NCBI GenBank assembly: GCA_964293305.1
Contig: CAXYYO010000002.1
Span: forward strand, 1-64,000
Direction: 5' to 3'
Source of the DNA: CALAGJ01 sp964293305
Lineage (GTDB): Bacteria > Bacteroidota > Bacteroidia > Chitinophagales > Chitinophagaceae
DNA: 64,000 nucleotides
Notes under the pieces: model-generated
Told to the model about the DNA's origin: nothing
The model's database searches: none
Seen by the model: only the letters and a program-made list of their open reading frames with translations
Position numbers and translations under genes: made by a program
Shown: positions 1-8,863 of the stretch, one piece after another
How positions within the stretch are numbered: position 1 is the first letter of the stretch
Layout of the letters: each line of letters opens with the position of its first letter

Positions 1-139
1 AATAATCGCAATAGTGATTAATCACTTTTTCAAAAATAAATTTGACAGCATCCCAAAAATGATTTTATATTCGCCTTAATCTTCTACACTTAAAATTGGT
101 GTTTATGAAACAAAATCATTTTTACCGGCTCTATCTCTT

Positions 140-1729
140 TTGTATTGTTGCAGCAACCCTTGGGGGGGGGTAAAGTTATGTGCCAATCTTTATGAAAAAT
201 TACTTTACCTTTTACAAAGTAACCCCTTATCTCATCATTGTTTTAAAAGAAGGCAATATGAAAATATCATTCGTTCTGCCGTTTGGAAATTATCAATATT
301 AATTTCTGGCTTTATGCTAACCCAGTTTACACAATTACAAGCACAGTTTTCCTGCACTTCCTCCTATTATTGTGGCCTTGATTTACGCAATCCGATTTAT
401 ACCAATGCAGAAATCAATACTGTTACCTACAACTATGGTAAATCGCCACAAAATGCCAATTTTAAAGATTGGGAGTTTCCTGAAGACTGTGGACAAGATA
501 CCGAAAACGATAAATGCCGCTCGGATAATGATGAATTATTCTTTGTGGCGCATTACCCCAACAACACGGCATATCAATATTATAGCACCTGCCCCCTACC
601 TGTTATATTTATGTTTCACCCCGGTGGGTTTTCAGACTGTTCCAGTTTAGAAAATGTTACAGGCATACAGTTTATATGCAATGAATTTGCAAAACGGGGG
701 TTCGTTGTGTTTAATGTAGAATACAGAAGAGGGAGGTTATTATTACCTGATCCTGACGCCACTATAAAGGAAATCAATAGCACCAAAACCATTTCTCAAC
801 AGGTAGCAGTTTACAGGGCTGTACAGGATGCCCGTGGTGCCATACGTAGTGCTTTAAAAATGCAGGTGGATGGAATATTTGGTACAGCATTTCAATTTGA
901 TGAAACAAAGGTATTTGGTGCCGGGGCCAGTGCAGGTGCAGGAGCCATACTTGCAGTAACCTACCTCCAGAAGCAGGATATGGTGGATGATGTATCACCA
1001 GATTTCAAAGCAAAATTGGGTAATATTGATGTGGATTATTATTATGCTCCACCTACCTATGTACTCCCTGAAATAAAGGGAGTTTTGAGCATGTGGGGCA
1101 ATTTTCCAATGCCGGGCAGTATAAAAACAAATGCTGCGGCAGCCACTTTTTTTAACCGGAATAATTACCTTGCTCCACTGATTGCCTTTCAGGGAGAAGA
1201 TGATGATGTAGTGGATTATAACTATAGGTATGAACGGTATCCTCCAACTATTGCAGTACCTTATGGAGATGGCAGGGGCAACCATGATACCACCAGCTTT
1301 TGTATAGATAATGGCGGATTGATTTCGATTACGCCTGCATCCGATAAGCAAGACCTGCTGATGATTGGCCCGCTTACATTAAGAGATTTGCTAATCAATG
1401 CAGGCAAAGAAGCAGAAATGTATTTAGACTGTGAAATGGGTCATGGATTAAATGATAATCCAACCAATTGCTGTGCATCACCAGTAAACAGAAAGGGAGC
1501 CACTTGTTCCAATTTTTGTTATACCTCCGAATTTGGTACCAATCTCACCAATCAAAATGATGTACAACGGTATATGGTACAGCGGGCTGCTGTATTTTTT
1601 CAATCTATCCTTACCAACACAGCCATCAATGGCCCTTCTCTTTTTGTAAATTGTGAAAACTACAGACATAGTTGTGATACAAGATCAGATCAACACAATG
1701 GATGTAGTAACTCAGATATCTGTCCATAA
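140..1729 (+). CDS. Secreted alpha/beta-hydrolase (esterase-like), 5' end disturbed
   Basis: Probable exported carboxylesterase/lipase-like enzyme. The catalytic framework is visible: an HPGGF oxyanion-hole motif near residue 160, a GASAG nucleophile elbow near 263, an Asp in the acidic stretch near 355 and a His in MGHG near 434 (numbering from 140). Substrate cannot be told. The start is unresolved. The open frame begins at a TTG at 140, but clear protein-like sequence starts near 287, where a hydrophobic stretch ending LTQFTQLQAQ looks like the second half of a signal peptide. The plausible first half (MKISFVLPFG) starts at ATG 258, behind an AAGAAGG stretch, in another frame. This suggests a one-base lesion near 285-289, so the coordinates given are the outer limit of the open frame. 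The gene lies 14 nt before a T9SS-type protein gene on the same strand. Confidence 0.75.
   Translation: MYCCSNPWGGVKLCANLYEKLLYLLQSNPLSHHCFKRRQYENIIRSAVWKLSILISGFMLTQFTQLQAQFSCTSSYYCGLDLRNPIYTNAEINTVTYNYGKSPQNANFKDWEFPEDCGQDTENDKCRSDNDELFFVAHYPNNTAYQYYSTCPLPVIFMFHPGGFSDCSSLENVTGIQFICNEFAKRGFVVFNVEYRRGRLLLPDPDATIKEINSTKTISQQVAVYRAVQDARGAIRSALKMQVDGIFGTAFQFDETKVFGAGASAGAGAILAVTYLQKQDMVDDVSPDFKAKLGNIDVDYYYAPPTYVLPEIKGVLSMWGNFPMPGSIKTNAAAATFFNRNNYLAPLIAFQGEDDDVVDYNYRYERYPPTIAVPYGDGRGNHDTTSFCIDNGGLISITPASDKQDLLMIGPLTLRDLLINAGKEAEMYLDCEMGHGLNDNPTNCCASPVNRKGATCSNFCYTSEFGTNLTNQNDVQRYMVQRAAVFFQSILTNTAINGPSLFVNCENYRHSCDTRSDQHNGCSNSDICP
162..170 (+). repeat. Homopolymeric G9 tract in the 5' region of the esterase
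   Basis: Nine consecutive G in an AT-rich region. An ATG at 105 opens a signal-peptide-like frame (MKQNHFYRLYLFCIVAATLG) that passes through the tract and stops at TAA 171. One additional G would join this frame to the esterase frame. Such tracts are known slippage sites; whether this one varies is inference. Confidence 0.6.
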
Positions 1730-1743
1730 TAAAAATTATAATT

Positions 1744-3513
1744 ATGAAAAATTTTCTTTTATTCAGTGCAGTTGCTGCCTTTATTTGCAGCACAGTCTAT
1801 GCACAACCCGGTAGTTTAGACCGCAGGTTTGGAGAGGATGGCATCATACAAAAGCCATTTTCTTTCGCCACCGGAAAACCAAAATTAGCTATACAAAAAG
1901 ATGGTAAAATAGTCTCAAGTATCTTCGTTTTACAAGATACACTACATCTCTATCGCTTTAATCCTGATGGCAGCCCAGATTTGGATTTTGGAGACAATGG
2001 TATTTCCTCCACAATAGTATATAATGCAACTGGCATGGCTTTACAACAAGACGGCAAAATAATAGTGGTAGGAAAGGGTGTCTCTGGTATTGGTTATCAA
2101 TTTAGGCGTTTTTTACCCAATGGTCAGCTTGATTCCGCATTTGGTATCAATGGCACTAAGGTCGGTACTTTTGGAGGTGTAAGCACTTATACATCTGATA
2201 TTGCTATACAAGATGACAATAAGATAGTAACTTCGGGATTGTTTTCTGATGATGGAACCCGTGAAGATATTTTTGTGGCCCGCTTTATGCCGGATGGTAG
2301 TGTGGACAGTAGTTTTGGTGATGAAAATGGTATGACAAGAACAATAGATGGTTATGGCCCAACAAAGATTGCTTTTCAGAAGGATGGTAAGATTGTACTT
2401 GCGGGAAGTGACCGTGGAGAATATAGCAATAGCTCCAGATTTCTTTTAGCGAGGTTCACCTCAGATGGTATATTTGACAGCAGCTTTGGCGAAGCGGGTA
2501 CCGGAATCGTAAAAACCGATTATGACAAGGATGGTGATTTTATCAGAGATATTGTGATGCAGCCGGATGATAAAGTGGTGGTAGTTGGAACTGCATTGAC
2601 GGGCGGTTTTGGCAATAAAATATCATATATTGCTATGGCCCGTTACTTAAAAGACGGTGTTTTGGATCCCTCATTTGGAGAAGGTGGCAAAGTAAAATTA
2701 AAACTCTCCGAAGACTCTGATGGATATGGCGTGGATTTACAAACCAATGATAAGATTGTAGTATGCGGTACTGCCTCATTTACTAACGCAAACTATGTAC
2801 TTGCCCGCTACCTGAGCGATGGCACTCCCGATAGTTCTTTTGGCGAAAATGGCATTGTGCAAACGGATATAGATCCAAATAGTGCAGGTGGCTACAGTGA
2901 AATTGCTCACGACTTAGTTATTCTACAAACGGGCCGTATAGTCGTAGTTGGGGCTCCCGGTCTTACCCTATTGGGTTTTGAAGGAGATCAGCCCGGTATC
3001 ATTACCAAAATCAAACGTTGGATACGCAACCATATCCTAAACTTCTCAGATGCCAATGGCACAGCAACACAGTATATTATTGAACAACAAAACAGTGGTG
3101 GCGGCTTTTCTACAATAGCAAGTGTATTGCCCAATAAAAACAATAGTTATAGCTATGATATTAGCAACTATAGCAGTACAACAGCAAACAGTAATTTTAG
3201 AATAAAAGCAGTATATGCAGATGGCAGTACTGTTTATTCAGATATAGTAACAGAAGCTGCATTGCAAACAAGTATAAAGCCATCTGTGTATCCAAACCCC
3301 GCAGCATCGGTTATTACCATCAATGGTTTAGATAAAAACAAAAATTACAATATCATCATCAGCAATAAAGAAGCACAGCCATTATTACAAACAGCAGCAA
3401 AAGCAGTTGCTCAAAAGCAGATTAATATTGCCATGCTAAATGCTGGAATTTATTTTATAGAACTCAAAGATGATGTAGGTGGAGTGGTAAGGTTGAAGTT
3501 AGTGAAGGAGTGA
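1744..3513 (+). CDS. Delta-60 repeat protein with T9SS C-terminal sorting domain
   Basis: Exported surface or secreted protein of unknown ligand. It has a signal peptide (MKNFLLFSAVAAFICSTVYA) followed by about seven delta-60 repeats, each carrying a D-x-S/R-F-G-x-x-G core (LDRRFGEDG, LDSAFGINGT, VDSSFGDENG, LDPSFGEGGK, PDSSFGENG and similar) over residues 25-400. These repeats are predicted to form a beta-propeller-like fold. A fibronectin-like stretch covers about 420-500. The last 75 residues match the T9SS type A sorting domain, with a VYPNPAASVITING entry motif and a terminal LKLVKE. The protein should therefore cross the outer membrane by T9SS. It probably forms a unit with the esterase just upstream. 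Confidence 0.88.
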   Translation: MKNFLLFSAVAAFICSTVYAQPGSLDRRFGEDGIIQKPFSFATGKPKLAIQKDGKIVSSIFVLQDTLHLYRFNPDGSPDLDFGDNGISSTIVYNATGMALQQDGKIIVVGKGVSGIGYQFRRFLPNGQLDSAFGINGTKVGTFGGVSTYTSDIAIQDDNKIVTSGLFSDDGTREDIFVARFMPDGSVDSSFGDENGMTRTIDGYGPTKIAFQKDGKIVLAGSDRGEYSNSSRFLLARFTSDGIFDSSFGEAGTGIVKTDYDKDGDFIRDIVMQPDDKVVVVGTALTGGFGNKISYIAMARYLKDGVLDPSFGEGGKVKLKLSEDSDGYGVDLQTNDKIVVCGTASFTNANYVLARYLSDGTPDSSFGENGIVQTDIDPNSAGGYSEIAHDLVILQTGRIVVVGAPGLTLLGFEGDQPGIITKIKRWIRNHILNFSDANGTATQYIIEQQNSGGGFSTIASVLPNKNNSYSYDISNYSSTTANSNFRIKAVYADGSTVYSDIVTEAALQTSIKPSVYPNPAASVITINGLDKNKNYNIIISNKEAQPLLQTAAKAVAQKQINIAMLNAGIYFIELKDDVGGVVRLKLVKE

Positions 3514-3533
3514 GGAGGAGAGAATTATAATTA

Positions 3534-3600
3534 AACCCGGATATTGCTAATAAATGGTATTTCAAATACGATTATAGCAAAATCCGGGTTACTTGTTTTT
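3534..3600. terminator. Bidirectional terminator between convergent genes
   Basis: AACCCGGAT at 3534-3542 pairs perfectly with ATCCGGGTT at 3582-3590, with partial pairing inside. A T-rich tail follows on the plus strand (ttgttttt). It lies between the delta-60 gene and the convergent GH5 gene. Confidence 0.6.
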
Positions 3601-3620
3601 CTGATCACATCAAGTAGAAT

Positions 3621-5249
3621 CTAATTGAGTTTCTCTGTAAATAAATCAATCAATGGTTGATTGGCATTTGCAGGATCTGGAACTGAACTTTCTCCATAAT
3701 AAATACCAAAGCTATTTTCATGATAAGCATGATAACTGAAAGGCAAATGCAGTGTCATGGCAATATCCAACATATCTTCAACCCATTGTAATCCACCTTT
3801 ATCATTCTGGAAGCAATGAAAGCCTGCACCAAACTCACCCATATACATGGGACGGTTCTTATTTTTCCCCCAATCTGTATATTTAGAAACAGCATAGCTA
3901 AGTGATGTTTTATTCCTTGTTTGTATGGGGCTATTTGTTTTTAGAAAATCAATGCGAAGCATACAACTTGCTGTATTTGCAATATTAGTTCCCTTCATCC
4001 AGCCATTTATCTGGTAAGAATAATTTTGTAATGGCTGAAATACTTTGTTATAATTTGAAAGATTACAATCAGCCGTTGAATTTTCAATATAAAGGCTATT
4101 CATATCACCCACACCAGTATTTTGTGCCAATCCATAACTACCGGTATTATTCATACTCCAATAACCCCATCCGTCTATATTGTCTAAATTCATTTCTAGT
4201 AACTTTCTGGTAAAATTGCCATTGGCATCAAATTCATTAATTTCAATTTTATCAAAATAAACACGGCCAGTAGCTCCAGCTCCCACAAGGGCGGGTAAAC
4301 CAAACTTGATGGCAGTATCCGAAATTTTATATTTCTCCCCTTCAAAATATTTCCAGTCGTTATTGCCACTTTTTAGTTTGGGATTATCAAATGTGGCTGT
4401 GTACCATTCAGCATTGTTTAAAGAAAAAATTGTTTCGTCAGGATATCTACCACCATCACCCAAATTGGCCCAGCTAAATAGTTGATGTGTATATTCATAG
4501 GGATCATAAATATGAAATTCATATACAAGATTATTATCCGTGATAGAAGGAAAATTATAGTCCTCGGTCTCCGCTTTACCTTTTACATAGATAGCACGCT
4601 CCACAACTACAATATGATTTTTATCTACTGTCCTTATTTCATTGGTAATACGCTGCGCAAGCTGCTGCCATTGGGATAGATCATTTGTGGGCACAGGCTC
4701 ATTTACTAAACCAAAACCAATTATTTGTGATTCAGTTTTATATCTTTCAGCAATTGCTTTCCATAATGCTGTAAGCCTATTTTGATTTTCTACATCTGTC
4801 CATAAAGCATCTCCAGTACCCTGTGATTGATAGCCCCCCTGTGGCGCATGCATATTAAATATTAAATAAACGCCATATTTTTTTGCCCAAGCAATATTTT
4901 GATCCAACCAATCCCACCCTGTTTGTTTGTATGAATATGGACTATTATCATCTTCAAATGTTTTATAATTAAGATAAAATCTAATGATATTCATACCCAT
5001 ATCTTTAACCCGCTGATAGTCAATTTCACTATGATGTGTAGTAGGAATTTCTTCATTCCAAATAAAATTCCCAAAAGCCACACCCTCTAAGTTTATTTTC
5101 TTACTATTTCCATCTACCAGCTCGTTTCCATTTGCATAAAAAAAACCTGCCGAGTCTGATACTGGGCCTTTGTCACCTTCATTTTTTTTACACCCAAAGA
5201 GTAGGAAGAAACAAAACGATGCAGCTAGGATATTTCTCATTGTTTCCAT
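3621..5249 (-). CDS. GH5-family glycoside hydrolase lipoprotein with an inserted domain
   Basis: Probable cell-envelope endo-beta-glycanase (cellulase or mannanase type). The N-terminus is a lipoprotein signal ending LLFGC (Cys20), so the protein is lipid-anchored. Glycoside hydrolase family 5 landmarks are the acid/base Glu184 in GLVNEP and the nucleophile Glu472 in MYMGEFGAGF, with an early IIRFYLNY strand. Between them, residues roughly 275-455 do not look like TIM barrel. They resemble a carbohydrate-binding jelly-roll (GWGYWSMNNTGSYG, YQINGWMKG), apparently inserted between late barrel strands. A second possible start is Met4. The gene is monocistronic and divergent from the DUF2461 gene. 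Confidence 0.88.
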   Translation of the reverse strand: METMRNILAASFCFFLLFGCKKNEGDKGPVSDSAGFFYANGNELVDGNSKKINLEGVAFGNFIWNEEIPTTHHSEIDYQRVKDMGMNIIRFYLNYKTFEDDNSPYSYKQTGWDWLDQNIAWAKKYGVYLIFNMHAPQGGYQSQGTGDALWTDVENQNRLTALWKAIAERYKTESQIIGFGLVNEPVPTNDLSQWQQLAQRITNEIRTVDKNHIVVVERAIYVKGKAETEDYNFPSITDNNLVYEFHIYDPYEYTHQLFSWANLGDGGRYPDETIFSLNNAEWYTATFDNPKLKSGNNDWKYFEGEKYKISDTAIKFGLPALVGAGATGRVYFDKIEINEFDANGNFTRKLLEMNLDNIDGWGYWSMNNTGSYGLAQNTGVGDMNSLYIENSTADCNLSNYNKVFQPLQNYSYQINGWMKGTNIANTASCMLRIDFLKTNSPIQTRNKTSLSYAVSKYTDWGKNKNRPMYMGEFGAGFHCFQNDKGGLQWVEDMLDIAMTLHLPFSYHAYHENSFGIYYGESSVPDPANANQPLIDLFTEKLN

Positions 5250-5371
5250 TTCAATGTATTTAATGATTATTTGCTTTCAATTTTTATGCCTACAACAAAA
5301 AATGTTTACTTTGTTTACTATTCATTTAAATGAAAATAAAATATTTAAACAAGCAGATTTAATTTTTAATT

Positions 5372-6034
5372 ATGATACAAGCATCTACACTTTCTTTTTT
5401 ATCTCAACTCAAAGCCAATAACAATCGGGAATGGTTTCAAGAAAATAGAAAAACTTATGAAATAGCAAAAGATAATTTTCTAGCATTTATACAACAGATT
5501 ATAGATGAATTGAGTAAAACAGACTCCACCATTGCAGGTTTGCATGCTAAAGATTGTATATTTCGTATTAACAGAGATGTTCGTTTTAGTAAAGATAAAT
5601 CGCCCTATAAAACAAATTTTGGTGCCAGTATAAACAAAGGCGGCAGAAAGAGTATGGGAGCGGGATACTATTTTCACTGTGAACCTGAATCAGCGTTTAT
5701 GGGTGGTGGTATCTATCAGCCGCCTGCTGATATTTTACAAAAAATAAGACAAGAAATTGACTATTGCTTTGGCGATTGGAATCAAATAATTACAGCCCCT
5801 ACATTTATAAAAGAATACCATACAATAGCAAAGAATAAAGCTTATACATTATCAAGACCCCCAAAAGGATATGATGTAAACAATCCTGCCATTGAATATC
5901 TAAAACATACCAGTTGGATAGCCATAAAACAGATAAATACAAAAGAGATTACCTCAAAAAATCTGCTCAAAAATACCATTAACACATTTCAAGCATTAAC
6001 CCCATTTGTTGATTTTTTTAACAGGGCACTTTAA
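5372..6034 (+). CDS. DUF2461 family protein
   Basis: Cytoplasmic protein of the DUF2461/TIGR02453 family, with no established function. Family marks are the N-terminal NNNREWFQENRKTYE, RINRDVRFSKDKSPYKTNF in the middle, GAGYYFHCEP, and GGGIYQPPADIL. At 220 residues it has the usual family length. No signal peptide or membrane segment is seen. It is divergent from the GH5 gene with about 120 nt between starts, and a peroxidase-like gene follows 64 nt downstream. Confidence 0.88.
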   Translation: MIQASTLSFLSQLKANNNREWFQENRKTYEIAKDNFLAFIQQIIDELSKTDSTIAGLHAKDCIFRINRDVRFSKDKSPYKTNFGASINKGGRKSMGAGYYFHCEPESAFMGGGIYQPPADILQKIRQEIDYCFGDWNQIITAPTFIKEYHTIAKNKAYTLSRPPKGYDVNNPAIEYLKHTSWIAIKQINTKEITSKNLLKNTINTFQALTPFVDFFNRAL

Positions 6035-6098
6035 ACATTCAACCACTAAATTTTTGGCTGCTGTACTTGTTAATTTATCCTTTCTTTGTCAAAAAATT

Positions 6099-6443
6099 AT
6101 GAGTGAATTGATCAATGAGTTTAATGACTATCGCAGTCGAATGAATGAAGTAATATTAAGTAATAATAACTTAGTAATGAAGCGGCTCTGGAATTTAGAT
6201 ACTAATACGTATGAAGCCGGAGCCTTGGACACTAAAACTAAAGAGCTTCTAGGGCTTGTGGCTAGTATGGTTTTGCGATGTGATGATTGTATAAAATATC
6301 ACTTAGGAAAATGCCATGAAGAAGGTGTATCTACAGAAGCTTTATATGAAGTGTTTGCAGTGGCAAATATTGTTGGTGGCACTATTGTAATACCCCATAC
6401 ACGAAGGGCTGCAGAATATTGGGAAGCTTTACTACAGCAATGA
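6099..6443 (+). CDS. Carboxymuconolactone decarboxylase / AhpD-like protein
   Basis: Small cytoplasmic AhpD-fold protein, probably an alkylhydroperoxidase-type thiol enzyme. The signature is intact: an acidic residue in KELLGLVASMVLR, then Cys61-Asp-Asp-Cys64 and His68, matching the family CxxCxxxH core. I chose ATG 6099 (MSELINEF) because the longer in-frame extension to 6006 overlaps the DUF2461 gene and reads as an unlikely hydrophobic leader. The 114-residue product is the usual size for the family. Its 3' end overlaps the convergent nicotinamide riboside kinase gene by 12 nt. The substrate is unknown. Confidence 0.85.
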   Translation: MSELINEFNDYRSRMNEVILSNNNLVMKRLWNLDTNTYEAGALDTKTKELLGLVASMVLRCDDCIKYHLGKCHEEGVSTEALYEVFAVANIVGGTIVIPHTRRAAEYWEALLQQ

Positions 6444-6956
6444 GTCAATAATGCGTATAGCTTTTTCAGTGCGACTATTTCCTATACCATCAATGATATG
6501 GAAAGGTGTATCCTGCTGCCGCAGTAATGCATGATATTTTTCAAATAAAATTGTTCTTGTCATTTCATCGGGATATTCTCTCATTTCATCAAAAGTCCAA
6601 CTCAAATCATTTTTGCATAAAAGATACATATTGTAATGCCTCAATTGTATTGCTTCATTTATGAAATCAGGGCAAGTGTTATATACAAATTCATACCATA
6701 CTTTCATCACATACATATCCGTATCTATAAATAAATAAGGTTTGTCAAGAGACTGCGCCATAAAATGATTTTCTACATCAATCTGACCCTTGGCAATTTT
6801 CTCCAAATCTTCATATTTGTATTTAATGCCATTTTCGTTCAGATATTGCCTAGCATATTCCGGACACCAGTAGCATTTATAATGTTTGGATAATGCCTGG
6901 CATAAACTGCTTTTGCCGGTTGATTCTGGTCCAATGATTACAATTTTTTTAAACAT
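6432..6956 (-). CDS. NadR-type nicotinamide riboside kinase (AAA P-loop)
   Basis: P-loop kinase corresponding to the C-terminal ribosylnicotinamide kinase domain of NadR. It would phosphorylate nicotinamide riboside to NMN for NAD salvage. Walker A is GPESTGKSS (residues about 9-17), and the WCPEYARQYL and IDTDMYVMKVW stretches are typical. At 174 residues it has only the kinase part; the HTH and adenylyltransferase domains of enterobacterial NadR are absent, which is common in Bacteroidota. It lies 67 nt downstream of pnuC on the same strand, which supports the substrate assignment. It overlaps the AhpD-like gene tail-to-tail. Confidence 0.88.
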   Translation of the reverse strand: MFKKIVIIGPESTGKSSLCQALSKHYKCYWCPEYARQYLNENGIKYKYEDLEKIAKGQIDVENHFMAQSLDKPYLFIDTDMYVMKVWYEFVYNTCPDFINEAIQLRHYNMYLLCKNDLSWTFDEMREYPDEMTRTILFEKYHALLRQQDTPFHIIDGIGNSRTEKAIRIIDSLL

Positions 6957-7023
6957 ATTTTTGTCAATCTCTTCTCTGGATATTAGTCTTACTTTTTAAA
7001 CGATATCATCAGCGTTTTGATGA

Positions 7024-7647
7024 TTAATTTTTGCCTTCGGCTAATTTTTTTTTCCAAGCCATCAATCCACTGATAGCCATTATTAAGAGTATAAAATAGT
7101 ACACAGATGTAAGCGCATATCCCTTTACAAGATAGAGCGGCATACAAATCAGATTAGTAGCAATCCACCACCACCAGCTTTCTAATTTCTTTTTTACCAT
7201 CAGCCACATACCGGTAAATGCAGCAGCACCCGCAGCAGCATCTGGTAGAGGAATGGCACCCGGAGCAAAATATATTTTCAATAAACTAATGGTTGCATAT
7301 AGACTAATGAAGCATGCCCCAAAGAATAATAAATGTGTTGTCCATTCTTTTTTTGTAGCCGAAGAAATTTTTAATGAATAACTAGCATCCTTGTCTTTTT
7401 GTAACCATTTTATCCAACCCACTACGCTTAGCACTGTATAGTACAGATTTACAAAAACTTCACCCGGAAGATGCGCTTTGGCTGACAAAATAATATATGC
7501 TAGTGTATTGACAAGACCAATAGGATATACTAAAATATTTTCCTTTCTACTAAACCATACACTAAGTATGCCCGCAAACACGGCTATATACTCAATACTC
7601 CCTGTTCCCTTTATATTTTCAATAAATGTTTGTATGAATGTGTGCAT
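7024..7647 (-). CDS. pnuC: PnuC-family nicotinamide riboside transporter
   Basis: Inner-membrane facilitator of the PnuC family, 207 residues with about seven hydrophobic segments. The family-typical region SRKENILVYPIGLVNTLAYI is followed by VNLYYTVLSVVGWIKW, and by the Trp-rich ESWWWWIATNLICMPLYLVK near the C-terminus. PnuC imports nicotinamide riboside, which the adjacent NadR-type kinase traps as NMN, so the two genes form a salvage unit. The start lies 75 nt from the divergent dehydrogenase start. No thiamine riboswitch-like leader fits in that space, which argues against the thiamine-specific PnuT subtype. A small hairpin (ATCATC/GATGAT, 7005-7024) overlaps the stop. Confidence 0.92.
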   Translation of the reverse strand: MHTFIQTFIENIKGTGSIEYIAVFAGILSVWFSRKENILVYPIGLVNTLAYIILSAKAHLPGEVFVNLYYTVLSVVGWIKWLQKDKDASYSLKISSATKKEWTTHLLFFGACFISLYATISLLKIYFAPGAIPLPDAAAGAAAFTGMWLMVKKKLESWWWWIATNLICMPLYLVKGYALTSVYYFILLIMAISGLMAWKKKLAEGKN

Positions 7648-7722
7648 TTAAAATGTAATAGTATCAACACAAATTTTTTATTCAAAACTTGTGATACATA
7701 TTTGCTGCAAAATAAGCACATT

Positions 7723-8844
7723 ATGAATATAGCAATTTTAGGAGCAGGTATGGTAGGCCGCACAATGGCTTTAGATTTGGCAACAAAACATACCGTAACC
7801 TCTTTTGACCTCAGCGAAAAAAATTTAGAAATACTACACGCAAAGAATAGTCAGATAGTATGTAAGCAGGCAGATCTTGGAGATTATGATGCATATACCA
7901 ATCTGCTGGCACCTTATGATTATATCGTTTTAGCCGTACCCGGGTTTATGGGTTACAATGCTTTGGAGGCCGTTATAAAAGCAGGAAAAAACACTGTAGA
8001 TATTTCATTTTTTCCTGAAGATGCACTGGCATTAGATGCATTGGCAAAGGAAAAACAGGTAACAGTCATTACAGACTGTGGTGTAGCACCTGGTATGAGT
8101 AACTATATTATTGGCTATTACAACAAGCAAATGGATATAGATGCTTTAGAAGTTTATGTAGGTGGATTACCTGCTATTAGGAAAAAACCATTTGAATACA
8201 AGGCGCCATTTTCTCCAGTGGATGTTATCGAAGAATATATGAGGCCGGCCAGAATATTTGAAGAGGGTCGCATTGTTATTAAGCCAGCTTTAACAGAAAG
8301 AGAGTGGATGCATTTTGATGAACTGGGCACACTGGAAGCTTTTAATACAGATGGCCTCAGGTCTCTCTTATACACCATGCCTCATATCCGCAATCAAAAA
8401 GAAAAGACACTAAGGTATCCCGGCCATGTTGATTTAATAATAGCATTAAAAGAAGCAGGCTTTTTTAGCGAAACTCCCATTGATATAAAAGGTAATAATA
8501 TCAAGCCCTTAGATTTTACAAGCCGCATACTTTTCAATGAGTGGAAGCTGGGTGCTGAAGAGCCTGAAATAACTATTATGAAAGTAATATTACATGGCTC
8601 CAAAAATGGTCAACCACATACCGTTACAGCTTCTATGCTTGATCTATATGATATGAATACAGGGTTTTCTTCCATGAGCCGTACTACAGGATTTACTGCT
8701 ACAGCTAGTGTTAATATGCTGGCAGAAAATCTATTTAGTAAGCATGGCGTTTTTCCACCGGAGTTAGTAGGTGATGAGCCTGGTTGCTTTGATTTTATTC
8801 TAAATTATTTATTAGAGAGAAAAGTGAATTGGGTTATAGTATAG
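7723..8844 (+). CDS. Saccharopine dehydrogenase-like oxidoreductase
   Basis: NAD(P)-dependent oxidoreductase of the saccharopine dehydrogenase family, 373 residues. It has an N-terminal Rossmann fold with GAGMVG (residues 6-11) followed by DLSEKNLEIL, then a catalytic-core region containing TDCGVAPGMSNYIIGYY and GGLPAIRKKPFEYKAPFS. The family covers lysine and carboxyspermidine pathways as well as uncharacterised enzymes, so the substrate is not fixed. I chose ATG 7723 because the glycine motif then sits at the usual distance from the N-terminus; the longer frame from 7630 has no support. It is monocistronic and convergent with the nucleotidyltransferase gene, 19 nt apart. Confidence 0.88.
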   Translation: MNIAILGAGMVGRTMALDLATKHTVTSFDLSEKNLEILHAKNSQIVCKQADLGDYDAYTNLLAPYDYIVLAVPGFMGYNALEAVIKAGKNTVDISFFPEDALALDALAKEKQVTVITDCGVAPGMSNYIIGYYNKQMDIDALEVYVGGLPAIRKKPFEYKAPFSPVDVIEEYMRPARIFEEGRIVIKPALTEREWMHFDELGTLEAFNTDGLRSLLYTMPHIRNQKEKTLRYPGHVDLIIALKEAGFFSETPIDIKGNNIKPLDFTSRILFNEWKLGAEEPEITIMKVILHGSKNGQPHTVTASMLDLYDMNTGFSSMSRTTGFTATASVNMLAENLFSKHGVFPPELVGDEPGCFDFILNYLLERKVNWVIV

Positions 8845-8863
8845 GGTGCTCTGTGATTTTTGG

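Noticed and set aside
7648..7722. Riboswitch (thiamine type) upstream of pnuC
   Set aside because: Only 75 nt lie between divergent starts and no conserved THI-box sequence is visible; the neighbouring kinase fits nicotinamide riboside.
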